Shown here piece after piece: positions 1-8,692 of a stretch of DNA of 64,000 nucleotides. This stretch comes from Streptomyces goshikiensis (GTDB taxonomy: Bacteria; Actinomycetota; Actinomycetes; Streptomycetales; Streptomycetaceae). Within the stretch, counting starts at the first letter, position 1, and each line of letters opens with the position of its first letter. The stretch spans positions 62,001-126,000 of the forward strand of contig NZ_BMVE01000018.1 in assembly GCF_014650555.1 (NCBI RefSeq). The letters are read 5' to 3'. The position numbers and the translations under genes were made by a program. Under the pieces are notes generated by a model that had not been told where the DNA came from, did not search any database, and saw nothing but the letters and a program-made list of their open reading frames with translations.

Positions 1-936
1 GGCCGGGAAGCGCTCCAGCCGGTCGTAGCGGCGCCGGACGCTGGCCGGGTAGCGGAACACGGCGCCGTCGTCGACGGGCTCGGCGTCCTTGAGGACGTCG
101 TGGATGTCGGAGACCGGCAGGCTGCGGGTCCACTCCAGGTAGCCGTCGAGGTCGGCGGGCGCGCTGTCGCCAAGGACGCCGGTCAGGGAGACCGCGACCA
201 GGCCGTCCTCGATGCGCGAGAGGAAGGCGCCGCGGCGGTGGCTCGGCGAGGAGACCGGGTTGATCGACAGGTCGCCGCGCAGGACCGAGTCGTCGCGCAG
301 CCGGAACTTGCGGGTGGTGTAGGTCAGGTCGACCTTGATGCGCTCCTCGGAGGGGCGCTCGTAGCCGAACTCCTCCAGCCACACCGGGGTCCGCGAGCCG
401 CGGCCGGTGGCGTCGACGACGAGGTCGGCGTCGATCGCGCGGGCCTCGCCGTCCGTGCCGTGGGCCTGGATCCGCACACCGGTGACGGTGTCGTGCCCGG
501 CGTCCGTGATCAGGCCGATGATGTCGTGGCCCTCGACGAGCGTCACGTTGGCCAGCTCCGACACCCGCTCGCGCACCCGGCCCTCCAGGACGGGGCGGGT
601 GGCCGACACGCAGATCAGCCCGGTGGTGCCGGGGCTCAGCCGGCGGCCGTTGAAGAACCAGCGCAGCTCGCCGAGGTCACCGGTGGGGATCCCGGCGTCG
701 ATCGCGCCCTGGGTGAAGCCGGGGAACAGCTCCTCCAGGATCTGCTGGCCGCGGGCGAGCAGCCCGTGGACGTGGCGGCCCTGGCCGACCCCCTTGCGGG
801 CGGTGGTCGAGCCCGACACCGTGTCGCGCTCGATGATCAGTACCTCGTCGTAGGCATCGGCCAGGACACGGGCGGCCAGGAGGCCGGACATGCTGCCGCC
901 GAGCACGACCGCGCGGGCGCCCTGAGTGCGGGTCAT
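1..936 (-). CDS. FAD-dependent oxidoreductase, C-terminal part outside window
   Basis: Flavoprotein of the aromatic-hydroxylase-like superfamily; the reading frame is open to the left edge, so only about 312 N-terminal residues are present. A dinucleotide-binding loop GGSMSG sits at residues 13-18 and is followed by the segment VLIIERD, which ends the second Rossmann strand in an acidic residue as expected for FAD. Two in-frame ATGs exist (945 and 936). The GAGAGGA ribosome site leaves only 1-2 nt to the first but about 9 nt to the second, so 936 is preferred. It heads the downstream end of a leftward run with the SgcJ-like and ACAD-like genes. It probably oxidises an intermediate or peripheral moiety of the enediyne; the substrate cannot be read from the sequence. 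Confidence 0.8.
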   Translation of the reverse strand, partial: MTRTQGARAVVLGGSMSGLLAARVLADAYDEVLIIERDTVSGSTTARKGVGQGRHVHGLLARGQQILEELFPGFTQGAIDAGIPTGDLGELRWFFNGRRLSPGTTGLICVSATRPVLEGRVRERVSELANVTLVEGHDIIGLITDAGHDTVTGVRIQAHGTDGEARAIDADLVVDATGRGSRTPVWLEEFGYERPSEERIKVDLTYTTRKFRLRDDSVLRGDLSINPVSSPSHRRGAFLSRIEDGLVAVSLTGVLGDSAPADLDGYLEWTRSLPVSDIHDVLKDAEPVDDGAVFRYPASVRRRYDRLERFPA

Positions 937-972
937 CGCGTTCATTCCTCTCGAAACGTCGTGGGCCGCGGA

Positions 973-1401
973 TCAGGCGGCGTGGCGCGGGCTGTTCTGG
1001 TAGGCGGCGAGGAACCAGCGGCCCTGCTGCTTCACGACGACCCAGGAGGCGTGCACGGCGCGCTCGGGGGCGGGCTCGGTCTCGCCCGGGGCGAGGACGC
1101 CGCCGCGGGTGATCAGGACGCCGGACTCCGCGTTGGCGAAGCGGATGTCGATCGGGGTGCCGGTGACGCGGGTGCCCTTGTACGGGCCGGCGAAGGCCGC
1201 GGACATGAAGGCGCGGACGGCGTCGCGGCCCTTCTGGAAGTTGCCGGGAAGGATCATCGTGCCGTCGGGGGTGAAGACGTCGGCGAAGGCGTCGGCGTCG
1301 TGCGCCGCCCAGGCCTCGACGATGCGCTGCGGCAGGGCGGCGACGGCGGCCTTGTCCTCGTCGGAGATCTCTACGGCGGGGGCGGTGGTCTGCGTGGTCA
1401 T
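973..1401 (-). CDS. SgcJ/EcaC-family NTF2-like protein
   Basis: 142-residue single-domain protein of the SnoaL/DUF4440 (NTF2-like) fold. The segment around residues 30-55 (EAWAAHDADAFADVF then GTMILPG) and the closing WVVVKQQGRWFLAAYQNSP are typical of the SgcJ/EcaC group. Members recur in enediyne clusters such as C-1027 (SgcJ), where they have been linked to formation or handling of the polyene/enediyne core, but no chemistry is firmly established. It lies between two flavin enzymes on the same strand. Its length is normal for the family and nothing looks degenerate. Confidence 0.85.
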   Translation of the reverse strand: MTTQTTAPAVEISDEDKAAVAALPQRIVEAWAAHDADAFADVFTPDGTMILPGNFQKGRDAVRAFMSAAFAGPYKGTRVTGTPIDIRFANAESGVLITRGGVLAPGETEPAPERAVHASWVVVKQQGRWFLAAYQNSPRHAA

Positions 1402-1462
1402 GTCTGCTCCGTGGAAGGTGGGTCGGGGGGTGGGGCGGGAGGTGTGGCGGGGCGGGCCGGGC

Positions 1463-2644
1463 TCAGATGTAGAGCGTGTTGGGTTCGAGCCCGCACAGCA
1501 CCCGGCCGTACAGCTCGGTGTTGGTGTTCGGGTTCATCAGGGCGTGCAGGCTGACCGCCTGGATGTCGCGGGTGATCCGCTGGATCGGCACGTCGCGGTA
1601 GATCGAGGAGCCGCCGGAGGCGGAGGCGAAGATGTCGACGGCCTTCTTGGCCAGCCGCACGACGGCGCCCATGTCGGCGCGGGCGCGGGCGCGCTCCTCC
1701 AGGGTCCACTCGGCGCCGGACTCGCCCTTGGAGTCGACGAGGTCGGCCAGGCGGTACGCATGGAACTCGGCCTGGTCGGTCGTCAGGACCGCCTCGGCCA
1801 CCTGGTGGTGGGTCAGCGGGGCCTCGGCCTGGGTCTCGTACGCCGTGTACGTGAGGGTGCGGCCGGGCAGCCGGTCGAAGAAGGTGTCGCGCGCGGCGCG
1901 GGCCAGGCCGAGCACGGTGCCGACCGACGAGGCGGAGGCGACCGGGAGCAGCGGGGCGCGGTAGATCGCGGAGGCGGCGTTGAGCTCGGAGGCGTACTGG
2001 CCCATGAGGATGGCGGGGAGCGGGATGACCCGCTCGTGCGGGATGAACACGTCCTGGGCGACCGTGCTGACGCTGCCGGTGCCGCGCAGGCCGGAGGTGT
2101 CCCAGTCGTCGACGATCTGGAGCTGCTCCATCGGGACGAGCGCCATGACCGGGAGGTGCTGGCCGTCCGGGGTCGGCAGGACGGCGATGATCTCCTGCCA
2201 GTGGGCGTGGCGGGCACCGCTGACGAAGCCCCACTTGCCGCTGACGGTGATGCCGCCGTCGGCGGGCGCAGCGAGCGCGGAGGGGCTCAGCGTGCCGCAG
2301 ATGCGCACGTCGGGGGTGGCGAAGACCTCGTCCTGGACGGAGTCGGGGAAGAGACAGGCCATGAAGGTCGGGATCCAGTACACCGACGCGGTCCAGGCGG
2401 CGGCGCCGTCACCGCGGCCGAGCTCGGCGGCGACCTCGACGAGGGTGCGGGTGTCGGCCTCGTAGCCGCCGTACCGCTTGGGCACGCGCAGCTTGAAGAT
2501 GCCGGCCTCGGCGAGCGCCTCGATGGTCTCGTCCTGGAGACGCCCCTCCTCCTCGGCCTGCGCGGCGTTCTTCCGCAGCAGCGGCACGAGGTCGGCCGCG
2601 CGCCGTACCAGCTGCGCACGCGTGGGAATCTCGGCGGTGAGCAT
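1463..2644 (-). CDS. Acyl-CoA-dehydrogenase-like flavin-dependent monooxygenase
   Basis: 393-residue flavoprotein with acyl-CoA dehydrogenase architecture: a helical N-terminal domain with the conserved RYGGYE turn, a middle beta domain (GKWGFVSGA) and a C-terminal helical bundle ending near the segment FASASGGSS. Members without an evident CoA substrate often act as group D monooxygenases that use FMNH2 or FADH2 from a partner reductase. Here the flavin reductase at 20166-20711 could serve. Start 2644 is chosen because GGGAGGAC lies about 7 nt upstream; the longer in-frame extension has no ribosome site. It is divergent from the HpaB-type gene, with which it shares an intergenic promoter region (2645-2835). 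The substrate is unknown. Confidence 0.85.
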   Translation of the reverse strand: MLTAEIPTRAQLVRRAADLVPLLRKNAAQAEEEGRLQDETIEALAEAGIFKLRVPKRYGGYEADTRTLVEVAAELGRGDGAAAWTASVYWIPTFMACLFPDSVQDEVFATPDVRICGTLSPSALAAPADGGITVSGKWGFVSGARHAHWQEIIAVLPTPDGQHLPVMALVPMEQLQIVDDWDTSGLRGTGSVSTVAQDVFIPHERVIPLPAILMGQYASELNAASAIYRAPLLPVASASSVGTVLGLARAARDTFFDRLPGRTLTYTAYETQAEAPLTHHQVAEAVLTTDQAEFHAYRLADLVDSKGESGAEWTLEERARARADMGAVVRLAKKAVDIFASASGGSSIYRDVPIQRITRDIQAVSLHALMNPNTNTELYGRVLCGLEPNTLYI

Positions 2645-2835
2645 CGTAAGTCCTCCCGGGGACGTAACAGTCGTAGGGCCAGGCCGTTCTGAGCCGACCT
2701 CACACCGCTCGGGGCCGCCTGAGCACCTTCCGGATTGCGAAGTAGCGGCCACGCTGCGACCTGGGCAGGTCCGGGCCGGTGCGGGCGCCGCTATCGCACA
2801 CGGGAAGAAGCCCCGGGCGGGGGCCGGCTGACACG

Positions 2836-4425
2836 ATGGTGTTCATGACCTCCAAGGACGATGCCGCCTCGGCGGGCGGGCCGCAGGCGCCGCAGACGAG
2901 GCCTCTGACGGGCGACGAGTACGTGGAGAGCCTGCGGGACGACCGCGAGGTCTTCCTCTACGGCGAGCGCGTCAAGGACGTCACCACGCACCCGGCGTTC
3001 GCCAACCCGGTGCGGATGACGGCCCGCCTGTACGACGCGCTCCACGACCCGGCCCACCAGGACGTACTGACCACGCGGACGGACTCCGGGAACGGCTACA
3101 CCCACCGCTTCTTCACCACTCCGCGCAGCGTCGAGGACCTGGTCGCCGACCAGCAGGCCATCGCGCGCTGGTCGCGGATGAGCTACGGCTGGATGGGCCG
3201 CAGTCCCGACTACAAGGCGGCGTTCCTCGGCACGCTGGGCGCCAACGCCGAGTTCTACGAGCCGTTCGCCGACAACGCGCGCCGGTGGTACCGGGAGACG
3301 CAGGAGAAGGTCCTCTACTGGAACCACGCGATCGTGCACCCGCCGGTGGACCGCTCGCTGCCGCCGGACCAGGTGTCCGACGTCTTCGTCCACGTCGAGA
3401 AGGAGACGGACGCGGGCCTGGTGGTCAGCGGTGCCAAGGTCGTGGCGACGGGTTCGGCGCTGACCCACCACAACTTCATCGCGCACTACGGGCTGCCGGT
3501 GAAGAAGAAGGAGTTCGCGCTGGTCGCCACCGTGCCGACCGGCGCGAAGGGCGTGAAGCTGATCTGCCGCCCGTCGTACAGCGCGATGTCCGCGGTGATG
3601 GGCAGCCCCTTCGACTACCCGCTGTCCTCCCGGCTCGACGAGAACGACACCATCCTCGTCATGGACAAGGTCCTCATCCCCTGGGAGAACGTCTTCATCT
3701 ACGGCGACATGGCCAAGATCCAGATGTTCTCGGGGCAGTCCGGGTTCATGGAGCGCTTCACCTTCCACGGCATGACGCGGCTGGCGGTGAAGCTGGAGTT
3801 CATAGCGGGCCTGCTGGCCAAGGCGCTGGAGATCACCGGGACCTCCGACTTCCGCGGGGTGCAGACCCGGCTGGGCGAGGTACTGGCGTGGCGCAACCTC
3901 TTCTGGGGACTGTCCGACGCGGCCGCCCGCAACCCGAAGAAGTGGCGGGGCGGCGCGGTGCTGCCGAACGCCGACTACGGGATGGCGTACCGGTGGTTCA
4001 TGCAGGTCGGCTACCCGCGGATCAAGGAGATCGTCCAGCAGGACGTGGCCAGCGGGCTGATCTACCTCAACTCCAGCGCCGAGGACTTCAAGAACCCCGA
4101 GATCAGGCCCTACCTCGACAAGTACGTGCGCGGTTCGGGCGGTGTCGACGCCGTCGAGCGGGTGAAGGTCCTCAAGCTGCTGTGGGACGCGGTCGGCACC
4201 GAGTTCGGCGGCCGCCACGAGCTCTACGAGCGCAACTACTCGGGCAACCACGAGGCCACCAGGGCCGAGCTGCTGTTCGCCCAGACGGCGTCGGGCCAGC
4301 TCGACGGCTACAAGGCGTTCGTGGACGAGTGCCTGTCGGAGTACGACCTCGACGGCTGGACCGTCCCCGACCTCAACTCGTTCGAGGGTCTGCGGGACGC
4401 CCGCCAGGGCCTGCTCGGCGGCTGA
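2836..4425 (+). CDS. HpaB/SgcC-type flavin-dependent 4-hydroxyphenyl hydroxylase
   Basis: 529-residue protein of the 4-hydroxyphenylacetate 3-monooxygenase (HpaB) family, the usual length. The family signature MGRSPDYKA begins at residue 120 and the core segment HNFIAHYG follows near residue 215. HpaB enzymes hydroxylate phenols ortho to OH with FADH2 supplied by a reductase. In C-1027 the homologue SgcC hydroxylates a carrier-bound tyrosine-derived unit. With prephenate dehydrogenase and O-methyltransferases nearby, a role on a tyrosine- or phenylpyruvate-derived side group is plausible. ATG 2836 or 2845 are both possible and neither has a strong ribosome site. It is one of few rightward genes in the left part. 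Confidence 0.88.
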   Translation: MVFMTSKDDAASAGGPQAPQTRPLTGDEYVESLRDDREVFLYGERVKDVTTHPAFANPVRMTARLYDALHDPAHQDVLTTRTDSGNGYTHRFFTTPRSVEDLVADQQAIARWSRMSYGWMGRSPDYKAAFLGTLGANAEFYEPFADNARRWYRETQEKVLYWNHAIVHPPVDRSLPPDQVSDVFVHVEKETDAGLVVSGAKVVATGSALTHHNFIAHYGLPVKKKEFALVATVPTGAKGVKLICRPSYSAMSAVMGSPFDYPLSSRLDENDTILVMDKVLIPWENVFIYGDMAKIQMFSGQSGFMERFTFHGMTRLAVKLEFIAGLLAKALEITGTSDFRGVQTRLGEVLAWRNLFWGLSDAAARNPKKWRGGAVLPNADYGMAYRWFMQVGYPRIKEIVQQDVASGLIYLNSSAEDFKNPEIRPYLDKYVRGSGGVDAVERVKVLKLLWDAVGTEFGGRHELYERNYSGNHEATRAELLFAQTASGQLDGYKAFVDECLSEYDLDGWTVPDLNSFEGLRDARQGLLGG

Positions 4426-4473
4426 GGCCCGGGCCCGGCCGACGGGCCGGCAGCCCGGACCGGGCCGGCCCGG

Positions 4474-6192
4474 TCAGCCCGCGCTGTGCGGGGCGATCAG
4501 GTCGGCCAGGTAGGGCGCCACCACGCCGGAGACCACCTTGCAGTCGAGCAGCAGCGTGCCGGGGCTGCCCCGGTCCCGCCAGCTCCGCACGGCGTCGAGG
4601 TCGTCGACGGTGCGCACGGTGGCGGCGGCGGCTCCGAGCGCCCGTGCCACGCCGGCGAAGTCGGTGTCGGCGAAGGTCATGGTGGCCGAGTCGGCGCCCT
4701 GGGGCGCGTACATGTGCTCCTCGAAGCCGTAGGCGGCGTCGTCGTAGACCACGACGAGCGCCGGACGGCCCGAGCGGATCAGGGTGTCGAGTTCGGACAG
4801 GCCCATCAGGGCGCCGCCGTCCCCCACCGCCGCCACCACGGTGCGGTCGGGCCGGCCGACGGCTGCGCCGACGGCGCCCGCGAGGCCGAGGCCGATGCTC
4901 TGGAAGGCCGCGCCGGTGAACACGAGCCCGGCCGGATCGGGGATCCGCCAGTACATCGCGGGCCAGCCGATGAAGTGCCCGCCGTCCAGGACCACGGTGC
5001 GCTGCGCCGGCAGCAGAGGGGCCAGTGCCGAGGTGAGGGTACGGGGGTCGATCCGGCCCCCGGCGCTCGCGTCCTCGTACGGCCGGGCCGCCCAGCCGGC
5101 GGGCAGCGCCCGCGCGGTGGCTCCGGTGCGCCACCCGGGCGGCGGCGGGGCGGGGGCGGCGAGCGCGTCGAGCAACTGGGCGGCCACCACGGCGGCGTCC
5201 CCGCGTACGTGTACGTCGACGCGTTCGGCGGTCGGTCCGGCCGTGAGGTCGACCTGGACGACCGTGGCGGCGGGGTCGAGGATGCGGCCGCCGTGCAGGG
5301 TGAAGGTGTCCAGGCGGGCGCCGAAGGCGACGATCACGTCGGCCTCGCCCGCCAGGGCGGCCGCCGCCGGGTCGGCGAAGCCTCCGCACACGCCCAGCGA
5401 CCAGGGGCTGTCGTGGAAGAGGCCGCTGGCCATGACGGTGGTCGTGTACAGCGCGCCGATGCGGTCGCCGAGTTCCAGCAGGATCTTGCCGGCGCCCGAG
5501 CGCCAGGCCCCGAGGCCGGCGAGGAGGAGCGGTCGGCGGGCCCCGGCCAGGGCGGCGACGGCCCGGGCGAGGTCGTGGGGCGGGGCGGCGCCGGCCGGTC
5601 CGGCCGCGGCGGAGTACGCCGGGGCGACCGGATCCGCCGCCGGGTCCGGCGCGGTGTCCAGCGCCGTGCCCGTCCGCGCAGCCGTCTCCGACTCGTCGGC
5701 GGGCACCACGGCGCCCGCCAGGTCCCCTGGGATGAACACCGCGACGGGGCACTGCCGCGCGCGGGCGGTCCGTACCGCCCCGGCGATCTCCCGCCGGGCG
5801 GTCGCCGGGTCGCTCAGGCGTACCACCGGCACGCCGAGCGACGCCGCGAAGGCGCTCTGGTCGATGTCGTGCGGGCGGGGTCCCGCGAGCGGCGCGTCAC
5901 CGCACAGCAGGACCACGCCGCTGCGGTTCTTCACGGCTTCGGCGAGCGGTGTCGCGGTGTTGGCGAGGCCGGGGCCGTGGGTCGTGGTGCAGACGGCCAC
6001 CTCTCCGGTCGCCCGGTAGTAGGCGTCGGCCATCGCCATGGCGCCGCCCTCGTGGCGCGCGGCGGTGTAGCGCACCCCGGACGCGGTCAGGGCCGCGGTC
6101 GCGAGGATGTTGCCGCCTCCCACCACGCCGAAGGCGTGCCTGATGCCGCAGGCGGCGAGGGCCCGTCCGACGGCCGAGGAGAGTGTCGTCAT
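4474..6192 (-). CDS. Thiamine-diphosphate-dependent enzyme (acetolactate synthase/decarboxylase type)
   Basis: 572-residue ThDP enzyme with the three-domain layout of acetolactate synthase and benzoylformate/phenylpyruvate decarboxylases. The catalytic glutamate is visible as E48 in RHEGGAM. The C-terminal cofactor motif starts with GDGG near residue 456 and closes with DDAAYG, where many relatives have NN. No dedicated regulatory subunit lies nearby, which argues against a housekeeping acetolactate synthase. It could decarboxylate or ligate a 2-oxoacid such as 4-hydroxyphenylpyruvate, the expected product of the cluster's prephenate dehydrogenase. It converges with the HpaB gene and lies 23 bp from the upstream methyltransferase. 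Confidence 0.82.
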   Translation of the reverse strand: MTTLSSAVGRALAACGIRHAFGVVGGGNILATAALTASGVRYTAARHEGGAMAMADAYYRATGEVAVCTTTHGPGLANTATPLAEAVKNRSGVVLLCGDAPLAGPRPHDIDQSAFAASLGVPVVRLSDPATARREIAGAVRTARARQCPVAVFIPGDLAGAVVPADESETAARTGTALDTAPDPAADPVAPAYSAAAGPAGAAPPHDLARAVAALAGARRPLLLAGLGAWRSGAGKILLELGDRIGALYTTTVMASGLFHDSPWSLGVCGGFADPAAAALAGEADVIVAFGARLDTFTLHGGRILDPAATVVQVDLTAGPTAERVDVHVRGDAAVVAAQLLDALAAPAPPPPGWRTGATARALPAGWAARPYEDASAGGRIDPRTLTSALAPLLPAQRTVVLDGGHFIGWPAMYWRIPDPAGLVFTGAAFQSIGLGLAGAVGAAVGRPDRTVVAAVGDGGALMGLSELDTLIRSGRPALVVVYDDAAYGFEEHMYAPQGADSATMTFADTDFAGVARALGAAAATVRTVDDLDAVRSWRDRGSPGTLLLDCKVVSGVVAPYLADLIAPHSAG

Positions 6193-6215
6193 GGCTGGTG
6201 GCTCCCGAGGTCCGG

Positions 6216-7214
6216 CTAGGCGAGCTCGAAGATGACCTCTCCGACGGTCATCTCGATGCGGTTGGTGCGCACGAGCTCCCAGCCGCCCTCCTCGAAGACG
6301 GACTGCCAGTCCTCGATGGTGGGCAGGAAGGTGCCCATCAGGTCGTGGCCGAGCTCGAACCCGAGCGTGAAGACGGGGAGTTCGGTGTCGGGCAGGGAGG
6401 TGCGGGTGGCATCGCCGATCAGCAGGCGCCGGGCGGCGGGGAAGACCTCGCGCAGCCGGCGCAGGGTGGCGACGCAGTTCTCCCGGGGCCAGAAGTCGTG
6501 GCCCATCATGAAGCAGGTGAGCAGCTCGATGTCGTCGTACTCGGGCCGGCGCTCCAGCCGCAGGACGTCGCCCTGGAGGAACTCGGCACGCTCGGCGAAC
6601 CCGGCCTCGGCCGCTTCCTTCACCGCCACGTCGATGGAGGGCTGGGCGATGTCGACGCCGATGCCCGTGGTTCCCGGGTAGCGGTCGAGGATCTGCATCA
6701 GCCGGGCGCCGCTGCCGCAGCCGAGGTCGGCGACGCGGGTGAACGGGAAGTCCACCCGGTCCAGCGCGGCCCGGAACGTCGGGGCGTAGGTGACCTGGTC
6801 GATCTCGCGGCAGGCGTAGGCGATGGCGGCGGGGTCGCGGCGGTAGTGGTCGCCCGTGCGGTTCTCGGTCCGCAGCACGGCGGGGATCTGCTGGAACAGC
6901 TCGGCGCTGCCCCGGCCCAGCCAGTGGAAGAAGGACTTGTCGCGGTACATCTCGTCGAAGCCGTCGAGCGGTGTGACGACGGTGTCCTGCCGCAGGACCA
7001 GCCCGACCGCCGACAGGGCGCGGAAGAGGCCGGTGGTCGACTGCACGTCGAGTCCGCCGCAGCGGGCGAAGTCAGCCGCGTCCAGCGTCCGGTTGCGGTG
7101 CAGTTCGTCCAGCGCGCCGATCTCCCACAGCGCGGCGATCGCCCACGCCGCGACGGCGGAGTTGTAGATCGACGCGATGCCACGCGCCTTGCTCTGTGCG
7201 ATGTCAACAGTCAC
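6216..7214 (-). CDS. SAM-dependent methyltransferase
   Basis: 332-residue class I methyltransferase with an N-terminal helical dimerisation/winged-helix region (residues 1-100) and a C-terminal Rossmann core carrying the SAM motif DLGCGSGA around residue 165. The layout resembles small-molecule O-methyltransferases, though C- or N-methylation cannot be excluded. GTG start 7214 is preceded by a GAGG about 9 nt upstream. A strong hairpin at 7314-7359 separates it from the P450 gene upstream, so it probably has its own promoter in 7215-7313. The next gene downstream is the ThDP enzyme, 23 bp away. Confidence 0.82.
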   Translation of the reverse strand: MTVDIAQSKARGIASIYNSAVAAWAIAALWEIGALDELHRNRTLDAADFARCGGLDVQSTTGLFRALSAVGLVLRQDTVVTPLDGFDEMYRDKSFFHWLGRGSAELFQQIPAVLRTENRTGDHYRRDPAAIAYACREIDQVTYAPTFRAALDRVDFPFTRVADLGCGSGARLMQILDRYPGTTGIGVDIAQPSIDVAVKEAAEAGFAERAEFLQGDVLRLERRPEYDDIELLTCFMMGHDFWPRENCVATLRRLREVFPAARRLLIGDATRTSLPDTELPVFTLGFELGHDLMGTFLPTIEDWQSVFEEGGWELVRTNRIEMTVGEVIFELA

Positions 7215-7313
7215 TGCTCAGCACCTCATCATCGGAACCGTTCACGAGTTCTGTCACCCTCGCCTCCATGCTTGGAGGGGGCCGGGAACAGGGCATCTCT
7301 GACGTTGCTCTGT

Positions 7314-7359
7314 CCCCCCGGCGACGCTCCCGCGTCGCCCCTCGCGGCGCCCCGGGGGG
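7314..7359 (-). terminator. Hairpin terminator after the first P450 gene
   Basis: A perfect 8-bp stem (GGCGACGC/GCGTCGCC, loop tccc, 7320-7339) is nested inside flanking C6 and G6 runs (7314-7319 and 7354-7359). It lies 15 bp past the stop codon of the leftward P450. There is no long T run, which is common for Streptomyces terminators. Confidence 0.55.
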
Positions 7360-7374
7360 ATGTCGGCGCGGGCG

Positions 7375-8604
7375 TCAGCCCGTGGTGACCGGCAGCCAGT
7401 CGTTGCCGCGAGCCAGCCAGCGCGGCCGGTAGGTGGGCGTGCCGCCGAGGGCCAGCCGGGGGAAGCGGGTCAGCACCCGCGGCAGCGCGATCTGCGCCTC
7501 CAGGCGGGCCAGCGGCGCCCCCACGCAGATGTGCACCCCGCCGGCGAAGCTCAGCGGCCGGATGTCGCGGCGGTCCGGGTCGAACAGCTCCGGCCGCTCG
7601 TAGCGGCGCGGGTCGCGGTTGCCCGCGGCGAGGATCACCAGCAGCTTGGTGCCGGCCGGTATCCGGTGGCCCAGCAGGTCGATGTCCTGAGTTGCCCAGC
7701 GCGTGGTGGCCTGCACCGGCGGTTCGACGCGCAGCGTCTCCTCCACGTAGCCGGCGGCGAGCTCCGGCTCCAGGCGCAGCCGGTCGGCGAGCACCGGGCG
7801 CCGCAGCGCCTGGAGCAGGCCGTGGCCCAGCAGGTGTGTGGTGGTGTCGAAGCCCGCCGACAACAGGAGCAGCAGGTTGCCGATCAGTTCGTGCGCGTTG
7901 AACCGGTCGGAGTCCTCCTCGTGGACCCGTACCAGCGTGCCGATCACGTCGTCGCCGGGGGTGCGGCGCCGCTCGGCGATGAGCGGGGCGAAGTATTCGG
8001 CGAGCTGGTCGGTGGCGGCGTTCGCGGGCTCCAGTTCCTTGGCGTCGCTGATGCCCTCCAAGGCGATCATGATGTCCGCGGCGATCTCCCGGAACCACAC
8101 CTGGTCGCTCTCGGGGACGCCGAGCATGTGGCTGATCACCGCGACCGGGAGCCGGAAGGCGAACTCCGTCATGAAGTCGACGGGGGCGCCGGCGGCGCCC
8201 AGCCCGGCGAACCGCTCCAGGAGTTCGTCGGTCATCCGCTCCACCGTCGAGCGCAGCGCCGCGATCCGGGGCACGGTGAACGCCTCCGTCACCATGCGCC
8301 GCATGGGGATGTGGGCGGGCGGGTTGGTGTAGAGCATCGAGTTGGTGAAGTGGCGCAGCGAGGAGTGGTCGCGCCAGCCGGGGAAGGTCCGGTCGAAGGC
8401 CGCCGCGTCCTGGACCCGCATCCTGGGCTCGCGCAGCGCCTTGACGCATTCGTCGTAGCCGACGGCCGCCATCAGGCCGGGCCTGACCTCCACGACGTTG
8501 CCGTGGCTGCGGATCGCCTCGTAGAAGGGGTAGGGGTTCTGGCGTCCCTCGGGGGACACCATGGCCGCGAGCGCCGCGTCCGGCGTCATTTCGAGTACCG
8601 GCAT
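7375..8604 (-). CDS. Cytochrome P450 (CYP105/107-like soluble type)
   Basis: 409-residue bacterial class I P450 of normal length. The haem-thiolate motif FAGGVHICVG places the ligand at Cys360. The ExxR helix is visible as ETLRVEP, and the I-helix oxygen-activating region lies in the segment LLSAGFDTT. It would need ferredoxin and ferredoxin reductase, neither of which is encoded here. An AGGAGG ribosome site sits about 10 nt before ATG 8604. Between two methyltransferase genes it probably oxidises a peripheral group before methylation; the target is unknown. Confidence 0.9.
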   Translation of the reverse strand: MPVLEMTPDAALAAMVSPEGRQNPYPFYEAIRSHGNVVEVRPGLMAAVGYDECVKALREPRMRVQDAAAFDRTFPGWRDHSSLRHFTNSMLYTNPPAHIPMRRMVTEAFTVPRIAALRSTVERMTDELLERFAGLGAAGAPVDFMTEFAFRLPVAVISHMLGVPESDQVWFREIAADIMIALEGISDAKELEPANAATDQLAEYFAPLIAERRRTPGDDVIGTLVRVHEEDSDRFNAHELIGNLLLLLSAGFDTTTHLLGHGLLQALRRPVLADRLRLEPELAAGYVEETLRVEPPVQATTRWATQDIDLLGHRIPAGTKLLVILAAGNRDPRRYERPELFDPDRRDIRPLSFAGGVHICVGAPLARLEAQIALPRVLTRFPRLALGGTPTYRPRWLARGNDWLPVTTG

Positions 8605-8692
8605 GGGATACGGACCTCCTGGTGCAAGGCGGTGCCGCCGCGCAGCCGGCCCGGTGGGGGCGGCGGCGCGGCGGTCGCGGATGGATGGGCCG

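Noticed and set aside
100..1554. 484-codon rightward frame across the FAD oxidoreductase and SgcJ-like genes
   Set aside because: Antisense shadow with Gly/Val/Ala/Arg composition and no start signal.
4474..6192. Housekeeping acetolactate synthase
   Set aside because: No small regulatory subunit or branched-chain amino acid genes nearby; cluster context favours a dedicated ThDP enzyme.
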